This document shows, one piece after another, positions 42,601-54,172 of a stretch of 64,000 bases of DNA; the stretch's first letter is position 1, and each line of letters opens with the position of its first letter. The notes under the pieces were generated by a model. It saw only the letters and a program-made list of their open reading frames with translations. It did not search any database and was not told where the DNA came from. The stretch lies in contig KK106981.1 of NCBI GenBank assembly GCA_000611775.1, positions 5,458,927 to 5,522,926 on the forward strand, given 5' to 3'. The DNA comes from Umbilicaria muhlenbergii. Its lineage: Eukaryota > Ascomycota > Lecanoromycetes > Umbilicariales > Umbilicariaceae. A program made the position numbers and the translations under genes.

Positions 42601-43414
42601 AGAAGAACAGCGCCAAGAAAGTGGTGCTCAAATATGTGACCAAGCGCCGGATATTGGTCGACACGTGGACCCGGGACAGAAGGCTGGGAACTGTACCCTT
42701 GGAGATTCACGTGCTCGACTATCTGCGGCGTGACGGGCTCAAACACCCAAACATCGTAGAGATGACCGATTTCTTCGAAGACGACGTGAACTACTACATC
42801 GAAATGGTGCCGCACGGTCTGCCCGGCATGGATCTCTTCGACTACATCGAGATGCGCTCGACCATGGAGGAAGCCGAATGTCGCAACATCTTCCGCCAAG
42901 TCGTCGCCGCCCTCCACCACTTGCACACCAAAGCCCTGGTGGTGCATCGCGACATCAAAGACGAGAACATCGTGCTCGACGGCGAGAACAAGGTCAAGCT
43001 CATCGATTTCGGCAGCGCCGCCTATATCAAAAACGGCCCCTTTGATGTCTTCGTTGGCACGATTGGTAAGTCCCATCCCATCCATCTCTCTGTCCCTCCC
43101 GAATCAATTTCGTAATCGGCTGATATACTTTGCATTTAGATTACGCGGCGCCCGAAGTCCTGCAGGGCAAATCCTACCGCGGCAAGGAGCAAGACGTCTG
43201 GGCCCTGGGCATCCTGCTTTATACGCTCGTGTACAAGGAAAACCCGTTCTACAGTATCGACGAGATTATGGATCATGAACTCCGCATCCCGTGGATTATG
43301 AGCGAGTCGAGTATCGATCTTATTAAGGCCATGCTCAATCGGGATGTCGATCAGCGCTTGACGATTACCCAGGTGGTCGAGCATCCGTGGTGTTTGGTTG
43401 ATGATGGAGCGTGA
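39624..43414 (+). CDS. PSK1: PAS-domain serine/threonine kinase (Psk1/PASK-like)
   Basis: Nutrient-sensing kinase controlling sugar storage and translation in yeasts. Proposed exons 39624-39651 (MPMSKIQDD), 39805-43065 and 43140-43414 give 1187 aa; the short first exon is inferred because the frame upstream of ATG 39852 is coding-like (SRSVSGRRISP) back to an acceptor at 39802-39804. The N-terminal third is Ser-rich and disordered. Two PAS-like regions follow (about residues 380-430, IFTTETRAPWTILAANDLA, and about 565-740). The kinase domain starts near 905 with GQGAYGQVKLAR; it has VLKYV (Lys), HRDIKDEN, DFGSAAYI, and APEV. All catalytic residues are present. The reading-frame start could instead be ATG 39852. 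Confidence 0.9.
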
Positions 43415-45001
43415 GTGACGCCTAGGGAGAGAGGGAGGGGGTAGGCATCCCATCTTACGGGTTATTACATCCCGCCATTATCTCTTATGTGGCTTCTAAT
43501 TCCCAACTTCGAACGGGGATTAGATCATTAGCATTCAGTTGCGTATTCGGGCGGAGTGGGGGGTAAAATATTAATTAGAAGGACCCGAAGGGGCCGGATT
43601 TTTGCATCATACGGGAGAAAACGGCATCTTGTGGCAGAGAGCAGAGTCTGCAGAGTGTTTTTGGGTACGAGTTTACGATGGGGCCGCGGATGCATGATGT
43701 TGATGTTACGATACCCGGTGTCTTTTTTTGTTGTAGAGTATAGTAGAGTATAAGGTAGATGAGATGAAATGAGATGAGATAAGATGGAGCTGCGATAGGC
43801 CGCGGCTGATAGATGGGTGTGGTATTAGTTATTGGTATTAATTATGGAATTAAATTAAAGGTATATTTTTACCCATTATCTTGCAATATGCAGTAGTAGT
43901 AGGTTTACTTGGCAGGAGAACTGGTTAGAGCTGTTAGAGTACTGAGAGCTTTAGGAACTCTCGAAGGGTTCTAAGAGTTCTACGAACTCAAGTCAATACA
44001 AGAATTCTAAGAGATCTGAGAAGCTCCAGGAGTTTCAAGCGTAGCTTTTAAGACTCCTGTTGATAGGCTCTAACAGCTCTAGTCAACTCTTCACACGGCA
44101 TGGCATGGGCATCTATCTTTGGCAAGGCACAACGGAGTGATTGCAGTAAAAAGATCAATTCCTCTATCTCATAGCACACCATCAGCGCAAGCGCCTTCCA
44201 TTACGACTAAGTATCGTAACCTCATCCGATTCCATTGTCCCTTGCAAGCTAACAGCACCGCCACATGCGTGTAATAACATGCAATGGCCCAGTTGTACAA
44301 ACCTGTTTTCGTACCCCTCCGTCGTCCATGCTGGCAGCACTAGCGCCACAGACATTAGGAGTCCGTCCCGAAAAAGCACAGAACCATGGGTGCCGGACCG
44401 AAACATGATGACAGCAGCGCAAACAACAGGCCCAGTACTCTCGAACCACGAATGGGGCCGCTCCTGCCAGTATCTTGGGATACAGTACGCCCGCCTATGC
44501 GCCATTGAAAGCTCTCAAAGCCTCTTCTGCCGCAGATATCAGCCGCTGATGAAAATTGCTATGAACAAAAGAAAAAGATTGTGGGTTGCAAGAATGCACA
44601 GGTGTCTAAGTACGGCGCTGGAAAATGGACCTCGTGTTGGTAAACATCGATAATAATCCAGCCACTCTAGTCGGTATTCGAGAATGGTAAAGCGTCGCTG
44701 AAAGTATGCTTTTGATGACGAATAGACCTGTGCAACATCGAGAGACGACCAGAGACATAGATGCTGTAAATGTGGGCAATGACGACCGTGCGGAAGAAAA
44801 GTCTCGCGGTCCATATCCATATCGTATCCAGTTTCGTCCGGCTCGTTGAAGCTATGCCACGCAGAAAGTGCAATAGCCACGGCGAGACTTCGAGTCAAAG
44901 AAGTTCCGAGCTAGATCGATTAGGAACGTGAAGATCGCAATAACGCAAAAAGTCGTTGCCGGTACCGTAATTCATAATCCATGAAAACATGAAGGACCCG
45001 T
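43415..45001. other. Intergenic between convergent genes, with a MITE-like hairpin
   Basis: Contains the kinase 3' flank with degenerate GAGAT/GATGA repeats (43755-43790), the inverted-repeat element 43926-44081, and about 900 bases with overlapping small frames but no recognised gene. Confidence 0.45.
43926..44081. mobile_element. 156-bp MITE-like hairpin
   Basis: TAGAGCTGTTAGAG (43926-43939) is the exact reverse complement of CTCTAACAGCTCTA (44068-44081). The interior is made of degenerate words such as AACTCTCGAAGGGTTCTAAGAG and CTAAGAGATCTGAGAAGCTC, forming further weak foldbacks. Noncoding; target duplication unclear. Confidence 0.6.
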
Positions 45002-47734
45002 TCAAAGCAGATCATCGATGCTCCTCACAATAGGTGCCTCTCCCTTCGTAGCCGGGCTTCTTGGATCAACTCCTTTCTCCAGCTTCGAGGCTTGTTCGAA
45101 GACACTTGAGCCGGCCAGATCTCCCGCCACGGTCCGGTGGAAAGGACTGGCAGTGAATTCCGCCGCACGCGGTGAGAGAAGAGATGGAGTTTCAGGAACA
45201 TTACAATCGTCGCTCATCACATGATCGATGCTGGTATTGGCGTATTGCGCGCGGATGGCGGGATGCTCAGAAGGCGGCGAATGATCCCGGAGTGGAAGGA
45301 AACGAAGCCGGGGACGCTTGAGTGAAACGCTGCTGAGACTGCCAGGTAGCGGGAGATCTGTTGGACGCGGTACGGTGGGCTCGGATGGCTCGGTGGGTTT
45401 TGATGGCTGTGGAGCTTGAGTTTCCACGCCAGAGGGTGAGCCGATGAACGGTGCAGCTCCAGTATCCACAGTAAGTGCGGGCAACACTTCGGACTGGCTA
45501 AATTCAGCAGGAGCGTCAACCGAGGTGTGCATATCTTCCGGTTCTGCATTGATTGGATTCGATGTAAAGATACTCTGCACCGGTTGCTCTGTAGCCGGAT
45601 TCTCTGTTCCATTCGCCTCTGTTGGAAGGTCCAACGTCATTCCTGAGTACATGTCCGGCGGAGCAGAAGAGGGCCCGGGCGACACGCCACGGAGACCAAG
45701 AGACTCGACAAGATGTGCTGTCGTCGGAGGACTCAGCGAGTTTGCTCGTGCAGGTGCTGGGTCTTGATCGCAAGGTAAAGGTACCGAAAGAGGTTCGGAT
45801 TGGCCATTACTCAATGATGCTGATGGTAATGTAGACTTCGAATTCGGTGTCGACAAACTACTGGAAGGGGAGCGGTGGTGTCCGAACGGACGCCATGAGC
45901 GCCAAACCGAAGGAGAAAACGTGCGCGGCATATTTTGCTTGAACTCCGAAAGCTGATATATCAAGTTCATATTTGGTCCAATCCATCTACTTCGATTCTT
46001 GACAGCATCGTACGCCTGCTGGACCGTGAGCTCAGGCTTCTTGTAGAGACCATAGGCAACTATTAGGCTGGCCGATCGACTAACACCACACTGGCAGTGG
46101 ACGAGCACACGTTTTCCATCCTGAACACGATTATCGATGAGCTCGCAGAGTCGCGGGAAGTCATCTATCACGCTCGTGTTATGATCCCATTTAATATGGA
46201 TGTATTCTGGTTTTGATTTGGCTGCCTTTGGCGTCATAACAGCTGCATCAGTGGTAGCTTCGGAATCCATTTCCATTGCAGATTGGAATGATGTTCCTGA
46301 TACAGCTGTCAAGGGCTCAGAAATGGTTTGATCTGTGGACGCCATGGACGCATCTTCGTCTGAATGCAGCTGCACGGCTGAATCCTTCACTTGCGAGGCA
46401 TCTGTTTCACCAGAGCTAGAATCGAAGGGGTTCTTCACTTCTCGAGCAACGTTGATGACGACATCGAATTGTGAAGCTTCCCCAATATTGGGCTCCAAGT
46501 ACAAATAGACATATGGCTCATAGATGCAGACAGGCCCTTGGGGATACGCAGGCGATTGGACCTCTCGAGACAAAGGCGGGTCGTAATCGTCTTCCTCTTG
46601 CACATGGTCCAGAGTCTGTACTGCAAGTGGTGAAGAGTAAATAGAGCTGTAGCTATGCGAATGATTTTGGGATAGGCTGAGGGGCGGGCGTGGGTTCGCA
46701 AAATGACCGGTGGTGGATGTGTTTCCAAAGGGAGGTAATTGCATGCCGCCTTCGGGTGCAGCAGTGGGCGAAAACAGGGGTAGATTGGAGGCCAAGTGGA
46801 AATCCTTCAGCGTGCTCGGATGCGACCCGTATGGAGTCTGAGGGACTAAGCTCAATCCAGCCTGGGCTGCGAGACTCTGTGCGCTGGAATCCTTTGTCGA
46901 GAGACTTAACCCCATGTTGCTAGGCCTTCTTGCTGGCGGCTTTGGTGGCATGATGAAAGAAGGGGAGGTAGGCGCGTGGAGCGGTTGCGGGGTGTCAGTA
47001 GCTTGAATGTTAGACGGTGCTAGTCGTGGCGGTTGCATTGCTGGCTTGTGAGACGCGGAGGTATTCAGAGAAAGATTCTTGGTGTTGCGTTTTCTGCCAG
47101 GGGAATCGCCCCGATTGAAGCCTGGCAAATTGGGTAGCGGACTCAGTGGAGGATCCATGGTAACGTCTCGAGGTGAGTTCGAGCTAGTTTTGAGAGACTC
47201 AAAGGAGCCAAGGGGTATTACCGACGTCGGAGACTCTGGAGACGAACTTGGCGATGGCTCGGTGAGGGAGGAGTCTAACGTTGAGATTGTGGTAGTAGGA
47301 GAAGAGTCGGTGGAATCTGACTTGTATGTAGAGGCGGAACCGCGACGTGGTATTCGCGACAAGTAGTCGTGGTTATGGGCTAGTCGTTCGCTTTGGACGG
47401 TTGTAGTCCCGTTTGATGCGTTTGTTTCCGTGGCATCACCCCCCTTCCGCCCTCTGGTGTCAGAGCTGGCTCCAAAGACGGACATAAACGACGGTATCGA
47501 AGCAAGCAGCGACTGAGAACTTGTTTGCGACGGCATACTTGGGATTCGTGGATCTGTTTCAGAGGACCGTCGATATGAAGGTCTTGCTCGGCGAAATTGT
47601 GCTATCGCAGGCTTGTCCAGAACGTGTCCAGCGCGCTCTTCAGGGTCCGGCCGATATTCAGAAATCGCGATGGAGGTATACGATCTTTTGAGAGTCATAC
47701 TGTTAGCACCGTGCACGTTGATAGAGAGTGTCAT
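45002..47734 (-). CDS. Dual-specificity MAP-kinase phosphatase (Msg5-like)
   Basis: Dephosphorylates threonine and tyrosine in MAP kinases. Intronless; start taken at ATG 47734 because the longer frame to 47755 opens with GTG; 910 aa. The catalytic loop VLVHCQCGVSRSASL (about residue 545) has the HCxxGxxRS signature and is close to yeast Msg5. The domain begins near 405 (VYLYLEPNIGEASQFDVVINVA), and EYIHIKWDHN carries the expected Asp region. An acidic Ser-rich insert (about 440-510) interrupts the domain. Long disordered, Ser/Pro-rich N- and C-terminal extensions flank it. Expected targets are cell-wall or pheromone MAP kinases. No defect found. Confidence 0.88.
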   Translation of the reverse strand: MTLSINVHGANSMTLKRSYTSIAISEYRPDPEERAGHVLDKPAIAQFRRARPSYRRSSETDPRIPSMPSQTSSQSLLASIPSFMSVFGASSDTRGRKGGDATETNASNGTTTVQSERLAHNHDYLSRIPRRGSASTYKSDSTDSSPTTTISTLDSSLTEPSPSSSPESPTSVIPLGSFESLKTSSNSPRDVTMDPPLSPLPNLPGFNRGDSPGRKRNTKNLSLNTSASHKPAMQPPRLAPSNIQATDTPQPLHAPTSPSFIMPPKPPARRPSNMGLSLSTKDSSAQSLAAQAGLSLVPQTPYGSHPSTLKDFHLASNLPLFSPTAAPEGGMQLPPFGNTSTTGHFANPRPPLSLSQNHSHSYSSIYSSPLAVQTLDHVQEEDDYDPPLSREVQSPAYPQGPVCIYEPYVYLYLEPNIGEASQFDVVINVAREVKNPFDSSSGETDASQVKDSAVQLHSDEDASMASTDQTISEPLTAVSGTSFQSAMEMDSEATTDAAVMTPKAAKSKPEYIHIKWDHNTSVIDDFPRLCELIDNRVQDGKRVLVHCQCGVSRSASLIVAYGLYKKPELTVQQAYDAVKNRSRWIGPNMNLIYQLSEFKQNMPRTFSPSVWRSWRPFGHHRSPSSSLSTPNSKSTLPSASLSNGQSEPLSVPLPCDQDPAPARANSLSPPTTAHLVESLGLRGVSPGPSSAPPDMYSGMTLDLPTEANGTENPATEQPVQSIFTSNPINAEPEDMHTSVDAPAEFSQSEVLPALTVDTGAAPFIGSPSGVETQAPQPSKPTEPSEPTVPRPTDLPLPGSLSSVSLKRPRLRFLPLRDHSPPSEHPAIRAQYANTSIDHVMSDDCNVPETPSLLSPRAAEFTASPFHRTVAGDLAGSSVFEQASKLEKGVDPRSPATKGEAPIVRSIDDLL

Positions 47735-50705
47735 TGTGACGCTGGCAACCTCCACGCCTTTGATGGACCGATCAACAGGAGATGGCTGGCAGAAGGATTA
47801 TAGCAATCGACAGTTTTCTCAAAACATCATGGTTGCAGACTTCGGCAGGCAGGACGAACAAGCCAGCGACTGACGGGTAACAATTGGATCTGAGAGAACC
47901 ACTCACACTGCTGTCGGTCAAGCGCTCTGCCTTCACCTCTTCCCTTTTTAGCGCCGGTCCCGAAACGTTTGCTAGCATGCGCCTGCACCCTCCAATTTGG
48001 CCCTGTTGCTTGATCTCTATCGCTTTGGATTCCGGCCTTTGTCCTCTCTGTTCTCACGCTCCTGAGGCAATCGAACCGCGAAAGAGATGGAGGACTTGAC
48101 TGCTAAGGAGACGCCTGAGGCTCGCTGCGAAGGGACGGGATAGGATGACTGCAAGGGTCGTAGATGTTGGACGACGCGGCCAGTGAATGGCCCAGAAGAG
48201 TTTGGGTCCTCGAACGCTGGCGAAAGGAAGTCTCGAGGTTGGAAAGGACGAATGGCAAGGTAGACCTGTTAGAGGGGGAGCATGACCCAGTCAGCCTACA
48301 GCGCTTGGGATAACGACAGCCAATTGCATCGATTCTAAGATTAGCCGCCCAGCAAAAGCGTTGTTGGGTCATCCCTGAACTCGATGCACAGGAGTGTCTG
48401 GAGAGCGCCAGAGACGACAAATGAGGACCCTGACACAACCCATGTCCTAGGAAGAATGCTGGTACTTGCTGATGGGCATGACAAGTCGAAAGAGACATGC
48501 GGAGGGGTTGGCAAGCCACGTTGCGACGGGTTTATCCCAACAGATGACGAGCAGGCAGGGAGGATGAACGTACAGTATATTTAGGACCAGGCCTACGACG
48601 ACACCGACGGCACCGATTCTGGTGTCACTTGTGGGAGTCTAGCGACGGCGTTGGATCTGCTCGAAAGGCTTCCCGAAATCCGCCTCCAGGTCTCGGTTTA
48701 AGATAGTGGGGACTCGTACTGAGGCGTCGAGGCGAGACAAAGAACTCGGCAGTTCTGTGGGTGAGGGAGTCGCGCGCTAATCCAATGCTCTCCCTCTGTC
48801 TCTCTCTGTCCGTGTGTGTAGCCACTCTTTCGACCTCGCTGCTACGGCGACAAGCTCTCCACGCTCTCTCCAAGCCCTTGGATACGCCCGGTCAAGAGAT
48901 CTTGGTCTGTTGATGCAAGTGCTGGCAGCTGGGCCGACAGCTGGGGCTTTTAAGAAACAAAGACATGGGAGGCGAAAGTGACAAGCCGACGCCAATCGTG
49001 CCAAGACTCTCGCTACGCAGACGGTGAAACAGGGGCGAGAGGGGCCGGATAGCGTCCGGCTATTAATAACCCCCCGCCCTTTCGCGGTCTCGGAGTATGC
49101 TTTCATTCATTTCTCACCCTCACTCCCATCCTCCTTCTCATTCCCATCAACTTCATATTCTGATCAGACACCGACTGTTGGGAGATCGGTTTCCAACCGC
49201 CGGCAGACCAGTCGCCTTCTTACTTGCGTTCTATATATGGCCTTGTTCTATACCAGTTCTATACCAGTTCTGGGTCGGCTTCGAGGCGTGTTAGGCGAAC
49301 CATCGAAATAAGTGGCAGCTTTTTGACTAGGAGGGCTCCTCGATGTTATATTTATATATTTATATTAGCGATGATAATTTGAATAGGACCGAAAGCGCAA
49401 ATCCTGAAAGTCGAAGCCGTTGATTTCTAGCACTACGCTCCTGCCTCCCCTGAACGACAATATACTTTTCATCATTGTTTCGCTTGCGTGGAGGATTCCC
49501 GGGATTTTTCCTGCTGTAAAACTGCCACTTAATTTGATGGTTCGCCTGGTGTAAGAGCATGAAGACTGTATCGCTTTTGTGTACGATGGCGGTCGTGATG
49601 ACTTACACCAAGCGCAATTTAAATTCTTTTTTCCACTCCTTGGCACAATTTGAATCATCGAATGCGACGCATTAGAAAGTATCGAACTAAAACTTCATAT
49701 CGGAGTCGGCGTCAAGAATGCAAGACCGTCGAAGTGGTGGTGGTATGGAGGTACTGCTCGGGAAGTTTTATAGTACCCTCATATTTATGTCACGCATGCA
49801 ACTTCCTAGCGGTTACATTGTATGACAGACTGGGTACCCACTACACCATCTTTCTCTTCCGAGTGAGGATACGACCTATTACGTGGGTAGGCACTATTCA
49901 TTCTTTGAACTGGCCGGTCGATGAGGCTGCAGACTGCCGATCCCCCTTGAGTCATGTACCCGTGAGGGCAAACAAGGAAGTTGGTATTGGGTCAGCTATG
50001 CCCACACTATGCTTATCAGGTGCTTGCATTGGACAGTCTATACAGTATCGCGAGAATGGCTCCTTTGGCTCAGTACCTGCAAGGCCTCAAGGATACTTTT
50101 GCCCACATTTAGAGGTCATCTACCTTATTATTATGCCAACGGTACTCGTAGACAGATAAGGGTTCTTCGGCGGTCGGCCGTAGATAGGCTCGACCAAGAG
50201 CAGGCTTCATCCAGGCGTGCTAGGTAATACAATAATAATGGATGGTAGCAGGAGGAAGTGGAAGGGTTGCATTACAAGTAACTTACCATGCAGTGATGCT
50301 CCGATGCCCACTTATAATCTTCAACCTGATAAGAAGCCAGGGAGCCCCTCCACAAGGACCCTTCATCATCAAAGTCGTCCAAGCAGGGCAACAAATGAGA
50401 TGTTTGCTTAACAAGTGCCCTTGCAGCGACTTCCCGAACCCAGCCATTGGTGACCTGCATTAGGCCCATCGTGCCCCATCTCCAGCTAAGCATTAATACC
50501 ATCTAGTTCAGCGACCTCGCCGTTGTCGCGTTTACCCGTCACATAAACCTGTTGCACGGAACACGCCATCAAGTTCATACATGACCGAGAGGCCCTCAAA
50601 TCCTCCACATAGTGAACTGAGCCTGTCCTTGTCGCAAGGGGTGCTGAAATTGATGTATGCGACAAGTGTATCCAATCCAATGCAGGAGCTCTCCTCGTTT
50701 CCGCC
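47735..50705. other. Long divergent intergenic region (about 3 kb) with one MITE
   Basis: Lies between the phosphatase gene (minus) and the gene at 50706 (plus). 47735-49100 is probably a long promoter and 5' UTR. Around 49050-49260 a pyrimidine-rich stretch ends in two copies of TTCTATACCAG. 49289-49551 is a MITE-like element. 49560-50700 has scattered small frames without likeness to known proteins. Confidence 0.45.
49289..49551 (-). mobile_element. MITE-like element, family copy B
   Basis: Terminal inverted repeats: left GGCGAACCATCGAAATAAGT then GGCAG; right, reverse-complemented, CACCAGGCGAACCATCAAAT then TAAGTGGCAG. They match copy A at 36031-36222 (consensus CAYCAGGCGMACYATC-AAT-AGTGGCA). 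TA follows the right end (49552-49553); the left flank lacks it. The interiors of A and B are barely alike. Noncoding. Confidence 0.7.
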
Positions 50706-53432
50706 ATGCCTTCGCGTGTCCTAGAAAGCGTCACACGCGTAGATGAAGCATTAGGATCGCTGCGCCCTGGCAATCCCCGACGCTGGACTTCGATTGAACT
50801 AGGCCATGACCAGATTGTTGCGACACCACGCAAACGCGTCTCTGCGACTACTACGCCGCTAGCGAGTCCAGTGGATAATTCTCCAAGTGCACCTTTATCT
50901 TCAGGAAACCAACCTCGGAACGTCAACGGTCCCACGACTGAAAAACGCTCCGAAACCTCCGCTGCGTTGCGAAACCGAAGAGCAAGGCCCTCATCGACAT
51001 CGCGACCTTCCAGTGTACCGCTCTCATCGGGAGCGGGGTCGTACTTTCTGCCACAGCCAGGCGCATCGGGCATCGAAGCTCGCTCCCCAGCGAACAAGAG
51101 AGCACCGGCATCGCGAAGCAGCCACGGAATTGAGACCTCCAATGGGCCCCCTCCAGCGTTGAGCACACAGCGGTCGTATTCCACCGAGGACGCTTGGCGG
51201 TACCCGGCGCCAATCGACCAGCTGCCTTTGCGACCAAAGTTAACCCATCGAGCTCTGCAAGGCCTGGCTGCCGGCACCACTTCACGGACCAACAGCAGCA
51301 ATACTATAATTCGACTTGCGGATGTTTCGATAGACAAGGGTATTGGCCTCGAACCCTCAGACAACATCGTTAACACGCCACGAGATATATCGACAGGACG
51401 AAGCGATATGAGTGCGTCGACTCCACGTCCGAATGATCAATACCCTTCCGAGCCTGACCAGGATCGAACAATACGCATCTCAGAGAGCACAGCCGTTGCT
51501 GCCGGCGGTGAAGAAGGGAAAGGCATAAAGCAGCGGGGAAAGGCCCGGTTACCACAAGAGGACTTGTTTCTTGATCTTGCACATACGGATGTATCGATGC
51601 AAGATACGAGAGACCTATCCGGTCGAGTCGAAAGGCGACATCCTCGTGTGGCTGTCTCCGATCATCGCCAGCCATTGCAGCCACATGCCTACCAACCGTC
51701 ATCCACTCTGTCTGCACGGCCTCCATCTGGTGACAGATATGTTGCTAACCAAGAAGGTCCCCCAGTGGCTAATGGTCGATCTCCCCAATGGTATCAATTT
51801 GGCCAATCTGAGTACACGGACTCGCCCACCCCGAGCCACCAACAGTTATCAAGAGATCGCACCTACGCTGCTTCTGCGCATCCACTTGAACACCGGACGA
51901 GGTCCCGTGTAGTCAGCAATACTCCAAAAGGCACATTCAAGAGTGCTCACGAAGCCCTTCATGGTGAAATTTCACCTGAATCGGATCCAGCAGCGAATCG
52001 TCGTCGTAGACTATCAATTACTGATGACGTCCAAACTGCTCCTCGTACATATAAACAATCGAATCTATCCTATTCTACAACTGGAATCTATAACTCGTCG
52101 CCCCTTACCGGCCGTTCAGATTATGTCCATGGGCAGGAGTCCTCCCCAGAAACACCTCATGTCGAGGGGACAGAGTCCACTGCATCACTGACAGCCCCAT
52201 CGACCGTTTGGGACGAGCTGGACGATCTCAAATCAAGGATACGCAAACTCGAGCTCACCGGCAAGCTACCCTCATCATCAGGTGCTGCAATGACCAATGC
52301 CGCAATGGCGAACAACATCGGCGAAAGGCCGCACACTGCGACAACCACTGCGACAACAATATCATCATCCCCGAAGGGTGCCCGCCGCGGTAGCATATCA
52401 CCGGATAAATCTGTTGTCGAGGTACATGGCGTGCATCCGCTTCTGCGCACGGCTTTAGCGAAAGCCCAACCGTTCGTGAAACCTAGTATATATAAGGCTT
52501 TGGAAGCTACGGCATCCGATGCACTGACATTAGTGGCAATAACAGGCACCGATGGGTCTCAGGTGGGCTTGCGCGGTCCAGGATCCTTGGTTGCTGGCTC
52601 ATCGAGCACTATCGATCGGCAGCTCCGTAGGAAGGCGGACAGCATGTGCCGAAGTCTCACAGAGCTCTGCATAGCTCTATCGGAAGAACCCTCGCATACT
52701 GAAACTGTAACCGCGATTGGCAGACCCGGGAGCAGGGATTCTATCGTGAGTCGTCGACAACGCGAGAGAAGCGTAGACGAGCGAATCATCTCCCGAGAGA
52801 CCAGCCAAGAGCCCGAGATCAGATCCGGGTCGAGACTTATGAGCCGCCTTGAAGCTAGACGTACCAGCATGATGGGTCTCAGCAATCTCAATAATGCCAA
52901 CGATGGTCTACGAAGGTCGCCTGAAGATGTCGTAACCCCCACTCCAGCCGCTCCCGCCCCAATCGGCCGGCTTGATCGAACCTCGAGTATTATACCAAGC
53001 CGCGGAACGCACGACGAAGAAGACGACACCACCACCCGCGCGCCGTCAAGAGCCATGACCGAAATCCGCCCCTCGCACCGCAACCGCCACTCCCGCGAAT
53101 ACACATCCCAGCACCCTCTGCCCAATCCACACCAGCGCTCGCCGTCCGTGCAATCCTCTCTCCCCGCACGCAAAAGCTACTTCGCCGCCGCACCGTCTAC
53201 GCCGGTCGTGCAACCGGGCCATCGGAGATACTTGGACCGCTCGACTCCCTCGTCGGCGGATAGTGCAAGATTGGCCGAGGCGCGGCAGCTGAGGTTGGCT
53301 TCGCTGGAGCAGCATGGTACGGCGGGACGGCAGAGAGCGAGGAGTTTTGGTACGCTGGGGGCGATTACTGGACAGGCGCAGATTGAGGCGGATCCGGGGT
53401 CTCGAGCTCGAGAAGTCGATTTTGGGCAATGA
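50706..53432 (+). CDS. Conserved fungal serine-rich protein with a short coiled coil, function unknown
   Basis: Intronless frame of 908 aa. The composition is Ser/Thr/Pro/Arg-rich and disordered for most of the length. Recognisable conserved patches: LPQEDLFLDLAHTD (about 280), the coiled-coil start WDELDDLKSRIRKLELTGKLP (about 500), and a folded helical domain about 575-665 with HPLLRTALAKAQPF, IYKALEATASDALTL and RQLRRKADSMCRSLTELCIAL. I have seen this arrangement in many ascomycetes but know no established role; the basic, phosphorylation-rich tail suggests a cytoskeletal or cell-cycle scaffold, which is a guess. Confidence 0.75.
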   Translation: MPSRVLESVTRVDEALGSLRPGNPRRWTSIELGHDQIVATPRKRVSATTTPLASPVDNSPSAPLSSGNQPRNVNGPTTEKRSETSAALRNRRARPSSTSRPSSVPLSSGAGSYFLPQPGASGIEARSPANKRAPASRSSHGIETSNGPPPALSTQRSYSTEDAWRYPAPIDQLPLRPKLTHRALQGLAAGTTSRTNSSNTIIRLADVSIDKGIGLEPSDNIVNTPRDISTGRSDMSASTPRPNDQYPSEPDQDRTIRISESTAVAAGGEEGKGIKQRGKARLPQEDLFLDLAHTDVSMQDTRDLSGRVERRHPRVAVSDHRQPLQPHAYQPSSTLSARPPSGDRYVANQEGPPVANGRSPQWYQFGQSEYTDSPTPSHQQLSRDRTYAASAHPLEHRTRSRVVSNTPKGTFKSAHEALHGEISPESDPAANRRRRLSITDDVQTAPRTYKQSNLSYSTTGIYNSSPLTGRSDYVHGQESSPETPHVEGTESTASLTAPSTVWDELDDLKSRIRKLELTGKLPSSSGAAMTNAAMANNIGERPHTATTTATTISSSPKGARRGSISPDKSVVEVHGVHPLLRTALAKAQPFVKPSIYKALEATASDALTLVAITGTDGSQVGLRGPGSLVAGSSSTIDRQLRRKADSMCRSLTELCIALSEEPSHTETVTAIGRPGSRDSIVSRRQRERSVDERIISRETSQEPEIRSGSRLMSRLEARRTSMMGLSNLNNANDGLRRSPEDVVTPTPAAPAPIGRLDRTSSIIPSRGTHDEEDDTTTRAPSRAMTEIRPSHRNRHSREYTSQHPLPNPHQRSPSVQSSLPARKSYFAAAPSTPVVQPGHRRYLDRSTPSSADSARLAEARQLRLASLEQHGTAGRQRARSFGTLGAITGQAQIEADPGSRAREVDFGQ

Positions 53433-54172
53433 CTGGGGTTTTTTGTACGGTTTATATAGGGATTTTGGAACGGGTGGAGTGGAGTTAGGTCGGGGTTTGA
53501 GGGGTTCTTTGCGGGGTTTGATCTTGAAGAGATCTGCATTTGCATTTGGTTGTTCAGTCGTTACTCGGAGCCCTTTTGGGTGGCTCGCGGAAAGAGGCTG
53601 GAACGGGCATGGGGCGGGTGTGCTTCTGTAATTGGTAGATTGGGGCCGGATATCCGATATTAGATGCTTATGCTGGTAGCAATGATGCGGTATTGCTAGA
53701 ACGTGCACGTTATATACTCTTTCATGTGTAATCTTGGTCAAGTATTTCCACTGACAGTGCCGGAAGGTCCATCAGCTATGTATTCGGCGGAGGGGCCATC
53801 GTAGGGGCTGCCCTCCGTTTGGGGCTCTCTCGATGATTCAATAACAATCAAAGGAGTATCAGGTACACAGGGCCATCAAGTTATTGAGCCCTATTTCAAC
53901 ACATTGGGTATTTTCTAATCACTGTTCCCGTCGACTCATTGCTGACGGCGACCTCACTCTCTTACTTCGGAAAACGCCACTAATCTCAAACACGAACGCC
54001 GTCGTGCAGCATGGCATCCCCACCCCGCACCACCAACAGAAGCCTCAGAGTCCACAAGATCCATCCGCCCTCCCACGTCCCCTCGACACCATTCCACCCC
54101 AGCGTCCAATCTCGCATTCCGCTGTACATGCCCATAATCCAGCACCCCCACCCCCACCCGTCCCCGCTCCCT
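53433..54172. other. Convergent 3' intergenic region, nothing seen
   Basis: 740 bases between the ends of two converging genes. The right part (54050-54172) is an almost pure C/A/T tract on the plus strand that continues into the coding end of TPT1. No gene found. Confidence 0.5.

Noticed and set aside
42483-43085. 200-codon minus-strand open frame in the PAS kinase
   Set aside because: Exactly antisense to the catalytic kinase domain; a codon-bias shadow.
917-49332. 13-base word CTTTTTGACTAGG shared by the element at 786-933 and the MITE at 49289-49551
   Set aside because: The flanking sequences do not align, so common descent is not supported; it may be chance or a short shared end.
50486-51376. 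296-codon minus-strand open frame
   Set aside because: Overlaps the start of the well-conserved 908-aa gene on the other strand and shows only mirrored low-complexity residues.
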